DNA of 5,295 nucleotides. Origin: Campylobacterales bacterium. GTDB lineage: Bacteria > Campylobacterota > Campylobacteria > Campylobacterales > JALSKU01. Of the stretch, positions 1-4,465 are shown in pieces. The position numbers were made by a program, and so were the translations under genes. The first letter of the stretch is position 1, and each line of letters opens with the position of its first letter. Where the stretch lies: positions 1-5,295 of the forward strand of contig JALVXV010000004.1 of NCBI GenBank assembly GCA_027038235.1. The letters are read 5' to 3'. Under the pieces are notes generated by a model. The model ran no database searches. It had not been told where the DNA came from and saw only the letters and a program-made list of their open reading frames with translations.

Positions 1-68
1 CACCTTTGGAAACCTAACCAACAAAAAGATAAGTAACCATACCAACATGGAGCTAGAGTAGTGATTTC
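1..68. other. Edge region without an identifiable feature
   Basis: I see nothing I can name here. One minus-strand frame stays open to the window edge, but it is short, has no recognisable motif and carries no visible start signal, so it is not called as a gene. Confidence 0.4.
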
Positions 69-92
69 GGGGTCGGGGTTTGACTTTTGACT
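69..92 (+). repeat. Left inverted end of the 140-bp element
   Basis: This is the 24-bp arm starting GGGGTCGGGG. It differs from the right arm at only two positions (G for A and G for T, in bases 7 and 9 of the arm). Confidence 0.75.
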
Positions 93-184
93 AATTCTTT
101 GATATTATTTTATCAATTTAATTGAAGGAAGCTTATAGCTAGACGACCTCAAATAGAAAGTAGCGGTTTTCATCACAGTAAAAA

Positions 185-208
185 AGTCAAAAGTCAAACA
201 CTGACCCC
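185..208 (-). repeat. Right inverted end of the 140-bp element
   Basis: This is the 24-bp arm, read on the minus strand as GGGGTCAGTG and then TTTGACTTTTGACT. It supplies the last codons and stop of the truncated transposase frame. Confidence 0.75.
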
Positions 209-398
209 TCGATATTTTGAAGCTCTTTTTTTCTATGAAAAGGTGCTCCATCCCAAACAAGCAGAATATGATTCTCCTGATATTGTGCAATAAGAGCCTC
301 AAGAAACTTCTTTGTAATAGCAACATTTACATCATTGAATCCTTTTTTGCAAAATTTGGGATAAAAAGATAATCAGTTGCTACCTTGTTGCGATCTCT
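209..398 (-). pseudogene. IS630-type (DDE) transposase fragment, frameshifted and truncated
   Basis: The minus strand encodes a piece of a DDE transposase of the IS630 type. One frame reads VATDYLFIPNFAKK (383 onward); the match continues in another frame after the A6 run at 348-343 as FNDVNVAITKKFLEALIAQ, then YQENHILLVWDGAPFHRKKE. WDGAPFH carries an aspartate (codon 252-250) in the setting of the second catalytic Asp of the IS630 DDE triad, normally written as [IVL]xDNAxxH or xDGAxxH. The frames do not join without a shift, the N-terminal part with the first Asp is missing (stop codons lie before about 398), and the end, where a PYSPDLNPxE-like block would be expected, is replaced by the 69-208 repeat element, giving the accidental tail GSVFDF-stop. 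It is a dead relic. Family assignment is by eye. Confidence 0.7.
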
Positions 399-419
399 TT
401 AGTTTTAGTTTTTGCCATA

Positions 420-1133
420 TTATTTGCCTATTGCTACAGACAACAATCCTAACACTCCACCAAAAATACCACCCCAAAAAACCAACCAGCCTAGATACTC
501 ATTTATCATATTTTTTACAATATCTTTAACCATAACAGGAGTTAACTCTTCAAGTCTTTTGTCAACAATTTTTTCTATTTTATCTATAAGATCACTACTT
601 ATAGTGGAGTGTGTTAAGCTACTTTGTAGCATTTTATTAAAGGTGTTGGAACTAACTATAGAAAGCATTGAGGATTTGAGTTTTTTGATAAATATCTCTT
701 TAAGTGGCTCTAAGGCTTTTTCACCCCCAAACATTGAGAGCATACTGCCAAAATTTGACTCCATTACACTTTGCTTTAGTGCTTCATAAGCAGGAGTAAA
801 ATCTGTTTTTTCTATAATAGGTGATAAATCTATCTTACTCTCTTCTTGGGCAAAAAAATTATCAAGTTGCTCTTTGGTAAAAAATTGATTTATTATAAGA
901 GATTTGATAGAGCTTTTAAAAGATTCAAATTTTAAAGCAATGATGCCCGAACCATATAAAAAAGGTACTTTTTCAAATAGCATATGAATAGCTAATTGAT
1001 TGGTAATAGCTCCAGAAAATGCAAAAAGCCCAGCATAGTAGAGATAATCTTTTAAATTTTGGGGAGCATAAAATGAGATAAAAACTAAAAAAAGCGAAAA
1101 AAAGTTTATGAAAAAAACTTTGCTAAATTTCAT
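420..1133 (-). CDS. DUF445 family membrane protein
   Basis: This is a 237-residue membrane protein of the DUF445 (YheB-like) family, whose biochemical role is unknown to me. Residues 5-22 form the first hydrophobic segment and 29-50 a second. The diagnostic N-terminal block is SGAITNQLAIHMLFEKVPFL (40-59) followed by YGSGII, matching the family's G-x-x-TN-x-LAI-x-MLF-x-P pattern. The middle (about 70-205) is a charged helical region, and residues 216-235 form a glycine-rich C-terminal membrane segment (WLVFWGGIFGGVLGLLSVAI). The protein is thus anchored at both ends with a soluble middle. The ATG at 1133 follows the preceding stop with no gap and lacks a clear Shine-Dalgarno, so translational coupling is likely. 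It is the last intact gene of the operon; mobile-element debris follows straight after. Confidence 0.88.
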   Translation of the reverse strand: MKFSKVFFINFFSLFLVFISFYAPQNLKDYLYYAGLFAFSGAITNQLAIHMLFEKVPFLYGSGIIALKFESFKSSIKSLIINQFFTKEQLDNFFAQEESKIDLSPIIEKTDFTPAYEALKQSVMESNFGSMLSMFGGEKALEPLKEIFIKKLKSSMLSIVSSNTFNKMLQSSLTHSTISSDLIDKIEKIVDKRLEELTPVMVKDIVKNMINEYLGWLVFWGGIFGGVLGLLSVAIGK

Positions 1134-1553
1134 TTATAAGTCATCTTCTGTTATGATATTTTTATCTTTTTCACACTCTTTTATAAGCTTAAAACACTTC
1201 TGTATCATATCTTTAATATTTCTATCTTTCTCTTTGCTTACAACTGCACCTTGAAAAATATTATCTAAGTGGTACAGATTGTATCTAGTTAAAAGATTTT
1301 TTTCAAGATTTAAGACAGCTTGAAAGGCAGTTTTTATATTTGTTCCTAAATAGAGAAAGAAGTGGTGGTACTTATCAATTTTGAGATGCTTGTCAGAATA
1401 TCTAATAATAGGCTCAAAATCTATATCAAGTGTGATCAACTCTTCATTTAATCTAATAACTACAACACTAAAGCTCATGCCATATCTTTCGTAGTTATAA
1501 TCATAGTACTTAAAAATTCCCTTATACTCTTCATAAAACTGTTCACTTTTCAT
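1134..1553 (-). CDS. Small GGDEF-fold-like protein lacking the catalytic signature
   Basis: This is a 139-residue soluble protein without signal peptide or membrane segment. By eye its order of elements follows a GGDEF domain. An initial helix ends ERYGMSFSVVVIRLNE (compare the family's RYGxPLSLLLxDID strand), then KYHHFFLYLGTNIKTAFQAV (compare RYGGDEFLVLLPxTxLxxA), and a closing part runs from FQGAVVSKEKDRNIKDMI through KCFKLIKECEKDKN (compare SIGVA...LLxxADxALYxAKxxGRN). The GGDEF motif itself is replaced by sequence around YHHFF, so diguanylate cyclase activity is not expected; a binding, dimerisation or structural role is more likely. It starts at ATG 1553, one base after the stop of the membrane protein, with AGGA overlapping that gene's end, and its own stop abuts the DUF445 start. 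The fold match is an inference from pattern, not a recognised family assignment. Confidence 0.75.
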   Translation of the reverse strand: MKSEQFYEEYKGIFKYYDYNYERYGMSFSVVVIRLNEELITLDIDFEPIIRYSDKHLKIDKYHHFFLYLGTNIKTAFQAVLNLEKNLLTRYNLYHLDNIFQGAVVSKEKDRNIKDMIQKCFKLIKECEKDKNIITEDDL

Positions 1554-1554
1554 A

Positions 1555-2115
1555 TCATTTCCTTTTTTTAAAAGAGCTTACTACCAAATATAGTATCACC
1601 AATTGTAATCCCAAAGCAACTATATACAAATCATATACTTGTATCTGTTTTTGCATTATACCAAAATATTCTAAAATTTTATAAAAAATGTATGATATAA
1701 CCAATCCCAAAAGATAACCCTTTTGCTTTGCAACATCAGCAAATGAAAGAAGTATGGTTTTTTTCAAAGCTATTGTTTCCATTCTAACAAGGTAACTTCC
1801 AAAGATAAATGTAATTTGATAACCGATATATACTATAAGTGCGGTGGCATAGGAGTAGTTTAAGATCAAAAAAGAGATAACAAAGAGTAGTACTGTTAGT
1901 TCAACAAACAAAGTTATATAAAAAAAGGATTTTATATTCATAATATTTTCATAAAATTTTGCTACAACTATCATGCCAATAGCTAAGGCAATTCCTCCAA
2001 GAGAGTAAATTGATGGCTTTAAGGGAGTATAAAGCACAAATATACCCCCTACAGTTAGCCCTAAAAAGAGTGAATTAAAAAATTTATACCAAAGATAATA
2101 TCTATAATTTATCAA
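1555..2115 (-). CDS. Six-helix inner-membrane protein of unknown function
   Basis: This is a 186-residue, very hydrophobic protein with about six membrane segments, at roughly residues 12-30, 36-55, 63-86, 89-110, 133-151 and 161-182, ending in the basic tail KKRK, which suggests a cytoplasmic C-terminus. I do not recognise the family with certainty. The six-helix plan with a longer loop after helix 4 (RMETIALKKTILLSFADVAK) loosely resembles one half of a major facilitator transporter, but the usual MFS motifs are not clear. The start is TTG (2115-2113), sharing TTGA with the receptor stop; a GGAG lies about 13 nt upstream, so translation is probably coupled to the receptor. The next methionine is at residue 48, inside helix 2, which supports the TTG start. 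Its placement suggests a role in moving the receptor's ligand across the inner membrane, which is inference only. Confidence 0.8.
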   Translation of the reverse strand: MINYRYYLWYKFFNSLFLGLTVGGIFVLYTPLKPSIYSLGGIALAIGMIVVAKFYENIMNIKSFFYITLFVELTVLLFVISFLILNYSYATALIVYIGYQITFIFGSYLVRMETIALKKTILLSFADVAKQKGYLLGLVISYIFYKILEYFGIMQKQIQVYDLYIVALGLQLVILYLVVSSFKKRK

Positions 2116-4094
2116 AATTTTGCACTCACTCCCACTAAGAATGTTCTCTCAAAATTTGTCGGATATACACCCAATCCTCCCCAGCCTTTAGCAAAAAGTG
2201 CATTTTTTTTATCAAAGATATTGTTTATTTTTGCAAAAAGGTTTAACTTTTTTAGCTTATAATTTATAGAAAAATCTGTCGAATTGTAGCTTTTCATTTT
2301 CCCTAAACTCTTATCAAAATCACTCATAGCATAAGCTTTTGACCTATAGGCATGAGATAAGAGCAAAGTTGTTTTGTAGTTTGGATTGTATCCTAAAGAG
2401 AGCTTTAGATTGTGTTTTGAAACTCCAGGAATTTCATTGCCCTCGATAGTAGGATTTGAGCTATTTTTCTTTATCTTTGTATTTACAAAAGAGTAGTTAA
2501 CTTTTGCAAAAAGGTTATAATGGATATTATACTTTTCTTCTAGCTCCAAACCATACTTTTTTGTTTTATCAAGATTGGTGTTTGTCCAAGTTGTGCTATT
2601 GTAGTATATCTCATCCTTGACATTTGCATAAAAAATATCTACCTTTAGCTTATGGGGGTATTTAAAATAATTATATCCTATTGTATAATTGTCAACCTTC
2701 ATAGGCTCTATAAATGCATTAAATCCTCCACCCCAAGTAAAAAATCTATCAATATCTGGAGCTTGAAAAGAGTGGTTGAAATTTATAAAAATTGAACTTC
2801 TTTTTGATATTTTGTAATTATATCCAAATTCATAAGCATTAAGATACTCATTTTGAGATAGATCTTTTAGACTACTATGATATAGATACTCTACTTTCTC
2901 TCTTCTTAAGCCTGTAGATATAGTATGCTTATTTTTGCTATAGCTTAAATCACCCCAAATAGCAAAGTTATTCTTTTTTGTTACATTGGTTGTAGTCTCT
3001 CTTTTACCATCAAACTTTTGCACACCAAAGGCTATTTTTAGGCTATTTTTAGAGTAGCTTATCTTTGAGTTATAGCTATCATAATCATAGCTACTTAAAT
3101 TGCCCCAAGTAATAAAGTTTGATTTTTTATTTTCATTGTTAGCTTTAAAATCAAATGAGAAATTATCATTTATGATATACTTTAAACCATAGTTTAAAAC
3201 ATTATCTTTAAAAGCCTGTTTGGTAAAACCATTGGGGGATAATTTTGGATTGTTATAATATTGTGCCATTGTGATAGAGTTTGCATACTTCACATCTATA
3301 TTGGAAAAAGTTTTACCTATATAAATTTGCAAAGCATCACTTGGCTTGATAGTAAGCTTTAAGCCTTTATTTGTATCTTCACTATCATTTTTTTTGCCTG
3401 TTGTAGTATCAATTCTATCTCCATCACTTAAAGTTTTATTGAAAAAGCCAGATAGTGTAAAATACTTTCTATCTAAACCAAAGTTAAAACTTCCATGTCT
3501 TAAATCATGACTTCCATAATAGCTCTCAAAACCTAACCCAGTAAAATCTTCTGTAATGATATTGATAACTCCTGCATTTGCTCCATCTCCATACTCAACT
3601 GAGCCACTACCTTTTAATATCTCTATTTTTTTAATATTTTCAAGCGGAATGGATGAAAGAAGTTGTGGCGACATGTCTATATTGTTCAGTCTTCTGCCAT
3701 TAACTGTTATTACTATATTTTCATAGCCATCACCTATGCCATATCCTCTTAAGTCAATCCTAGGAACAAATTTGTTGCCGTAAGATGATGATATATTTAG
3801 TGATGTTTGAGTGTTGATAAACTCATATAGATCTTTAGAGTGGGAGTTTTTTATATCTTTTTTTGTATAAATCTCAGATGCAAATGTCGCATCAACCTCT
3901 TTAACCTCAACCTTTTTCGATATGATGATAGGCTCCTCCATCTCATCACTATCTTTTCCTATCTTTTTATGAAAAGAGTTATTTTGCACATCGACTACAC
4001 TTTGAGTATCAGCAGCTAAAACTGCTCCTGCACTAAAAGCTAATATCGCAGCCAATGAAAAATATCTCTTTCCAAAACCTTTTGGACTTCTCAA
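2112..4094 (-). CDS. TonB-dependent outer-membrane receptor
   Basis: This is a 660-residue outer-membrane active-transport receptor powered by TonB-ExbB-ExbD; the ligand is unknown. Residues 1-27 form a Sec signal peptide (basic MRSPKGFGKRYF, then a hydrophobic stretch ending AVLA, likely cut after A27). A TonB-box-like EEPIIIS lies at 53-59. The plug domain spans roughly 65-185 with hallmarks PRIDLRGYG (111-119), ITVNGRRL (129-136), IEILKGSGSVEYGDGANAG (157-175) and VINIIT (176-181). The remainder alternates aromatic-rich beta strands typical of a 22-stranded barrel and ends in a terminal phenylalanine (VSAKF), as outer-membrane proteins do. The size suits siderophore, cobalamin or metal receptors. 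It starts at TTG with a good Shine-Dalgarno, and its stop overlaps the next gene's TTG. No periplasmic binding protein or ABC transporter is present in this window. Cobalamin is a weak guess from the neighbouring metH. Confidence 0.93.
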   Translation of the reverse strand: MRSPKGFGKRYFSLAAILAFSAGAVLAADTQSVVDVQNNSFHKKIGKDSDEMEEPIIISKKVEVKEVDATFASEIYTKKDIKNSHSKDLYEFINTQTSLNISSSYGNKFVPRIDLRGYGIGDGYENIVITVNGRRLNNIDMSPQLLSSIPLENIKKIEILKGSGSVEYGDGANAGVINIITEDFTGLGFESYYGSHDLRHGSFNFGLDRKYFTLSGFFNKTLSDGDRIDTTTGKKNDSEDTNKGLKLTIKPSDALQIYIGKTFSNIDVKYANSITMAQYYNNPKLSPNGFTKQAFKDNVLNYGLKYIINDNFSFDFKANNENKKSNFITWGNLSSYDYDSYNSKISYSKNSLKIAFGVQKFDGKRETTTNVTKKNNFAIWGDLSYSKNKHTISTGLRREKVEYLYHSSLKDLSQNEYLNAYEFGYNYKISKRSSIFINFNHSFQAPDIDRFFTWGGGFNAFIEPMKVDNYTIGYNYFKYPHKLKVDIFYANVKDEIYYNSTTWTNTNLDKTKKYGLELEEKYNIHYNLFAKVNYSFVNTKIKKNSSNPTIEGNEIPGVSKHNLKLSLGYNPNYKTTLLLSHAYRSKAYAMSDFDKSLGKMKSYNSTDFSINYKLKKLNLFAKINNIFDKKNALFAKGWGGLGVYPTNFERTFLVGVSAKF

Positions 4095-4189
4095 TTTTTC
4101 TCCTTTGTTAGATTGTTATTTTTTAAAATATTGTATAACTCAGCCTGACTTAAATTTTTTAGCTTGATGGGAAAATTCTTGAAGAACAA
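4091..4189 (-). CDS. Possible 32-aa leader ORF overlapping the receptor start
   Basis: A frame starting at TTG 4189, immediately after an in-frame TAA, reads MFFKNFPIKLKNL, continues with SQAELYNILKNNN and ends KEKN. Its stop TGA (4093-4091) overlaps the receptor's TTG start (4094-4092) as TTGA, the same arrangement seen between the receptor and the next gene. The composition is protein-like, but the region is AT-rich, there is no clear Shine-Dalgarno for the TTG, and no family is recognised. It could be a coupling leader peptide, the tail of a decayed gene, or chance. It occupies the gap between the 56-aa gene and the receptor. Confidence 0.25.
   Translation of the reverse strand: MFFKNFPIKLKNLSQAELYNILKNNNLTKEKN
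4092..4105 (-). promoter_or_regulatory. Ribosome binding site deciding the TTG start of the receptor
   Basis: AAGGAG (4105-4100) lies 5 nt upstream of TTG (4094-4092). The TTG leads directly into a classical signal peptide, and no ATG is available before it is complete, so this non-ATG start is well supported. Confidence 0.8.
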
Positions 4190-4194
4190 TTATG

Positions 4195-4365
4195 CTACAA
4201 CTCATCTATCAACTCATCCAAAGTTTGAAGTTGGTCAATTTTTTTTGGTGAATTTAGTACTTCCTTCAACTCTTTACTAGATTTGCCAAAGCTTTTATAA
4301 AATTCTTGAGTTTTAGGAAATTTTGAACCTATTTGCTGTTTTTGAAGTTGTTTAACAGAGTGCAT
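4195..4365 (-). CDS. Small hypothetical protein, 56 aa, first gene after the promoter
   Basis: I do not recognise this protein. It begins MHSVKQLQKQQIGSK and is charged and Lys/Gln/Glu-rich, with no signal peptide, membrane segment or cysteines, so it is probably cytoplasmic. Its C-terminal half (KELKEVLNSPKKIDQLQTL and then DELIDEL) looks helical with an acidic, leucine-bearing end. The start was chosen at 4365 because of the strong Shine-Dalgarno there; the same frame is open back to an ATG at 4419, but that extension would translate the promoter. It is the first gene behind the palindromic promoter and precedes the receptor by about 100 bp, so it may be co-transcribed with it. It could be a small regulator or a remnant of a longer gene; nothing in the sequence decides this. 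Confidence 0.6.
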   Translation of the reverse strand: MHSVKQLQKQQIGSKFPKTQEFYKSFGKSSKELKEVLNSPKKIDQLQTLDELIDEL

Positions 4366-4378
4366 ATAAACCCTCCTT
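4366..4378 (-). promoter_or_regulatory. Strong ribosome binding site that fixes the ATG at 4365
   Basis: AAGGAGGG (4378-4371) is a near-perfect Shine-Dalgarno, followed by the 5-nt spacer TTTAT and the ATG at 4365-4363. It decides the start of the small gene in favour of this internal ATG over the ATG at 4419, whose codons would run through the promoter and palindrome. Confidence 0.85.
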
Positions 4379-4385
4379 CTTATAT

Positions 4386-4415
4386 CAATATTATATAATT
4401 TTTTATATAATATTG
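4386..4415. promoter_or_regulatory. Perfect 13-bp inverted repeat overlapping the promoter (candidate operator)
   Basis: The left arm CAATATTATATAA (4386-4398) and the right arm TTATATAATATTG (4403-4415) are exact reverse complements separated by TTTT. The palindrome covers the whole spacer and the -10 box of the promoter and touches the end of the -35 box, so a dimeric repressor bound here would block RNA polymerase. No T-run follows in the direction of transcription, which argues against a terminator. The binding protein is unknown; the arms do not match a Fur box that I can recognise. Confidence 0.6.
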
Positions 4416-4419
4416 TCAA
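4390..4419 (-). promoter_or_regulatory. Sigma70-type promoter for the receptor operon
   Basis: Reading the minus strand, TTGACA (4419-4414) is a perfect -35 hexamer and TATAAT (4395-4390) a perfect -10 hexamer, separated by 18 bp of almost pure A/T. Transcription would start near 4383, giving a leader of only about 18 nt before the ATG at 4365. It lies in the gap between metH and the 56-residue gene, so it probably drives that gene and the receptor operon behind it. AT-rich DNA produces chance hexamers, but two exact boxes at near-ideal spacing just ahead of a strong Shine-Dalgarno make this one credible. Confidence 0.7.
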
Positions 4420-4465
4420 ATATATTTATACTAAGCTCTAAAACCTCAATCCTACATCCTGTATG

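Larger units (their letters stand above)
69..208. mobile_element. 140-bp REPIN- or MITE-like element with 24-bp inverted ends
   Basis: The left end (69-92, beginning GGGGTCGGGG and ending TTTGACTTTTGACT) and the reverse complement of the right end (208-185, beginning GGGGTCAGTG) match at 22 of 24 positions. The roughly 92-bp interior is AT-rich and holds no convincing ORF. Two inverted copies of a GGGGTC...TTTTGACT sequence around a short spacer fit a REPIN, a short element moved by a REP-associated tyrosine transposase encoded elsewhere. A MITE of another transposon is the alternative. A possible TC dinucleotide flanks both ends, too short to count as a target duplication. It sits exactly where the transposase relic breaks off. 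Confidence 0.65.

Noticed and set aside
105..326. Minus-strand 73-codon open frame
   Set aside because: It is an out-of-frame reading of the transposase relic continuing through the repeat element, with no start signal or protein motif of its own.
412..789. Plus-strand 125-codon open frame
   Set aside because: It lies antisense over DUF445, has low-complexity Ile/Ser/Leu composition and no motif, whereas the opposite strand encodes a recognisable family.
2203..2210. A8 runs in the receptor gene as phase-variation sites
   Set aside because: Runs of this length are frequent in such AT-rich sequence and encode ordinary Lys codons; nothing singles them out.
4091..4194. Cobalamin riboswitch before the receptor
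   Set aside because: The gap is only about 100 bp, is AT-rich and shows no B12-box-like conserved sequence; a cobalamin riboswitch is usually longer.
4386..4415. Palindrome as terminator of metH, or as a Fur box
   Set aside because: There is no T-run after it in the direction of transcription, the stem is almost pure A/T, it overlaps a strong promoter, and the sequence does not fit a Fur consensus I can recognise.
4366..4419. N-terminal extension of the 56-aa gene to the ATG at 4419
   Set aside because: It would translate the promoter and palindrome, and the near-perfect Shine-Dalgarno points to the ATG at 4365.
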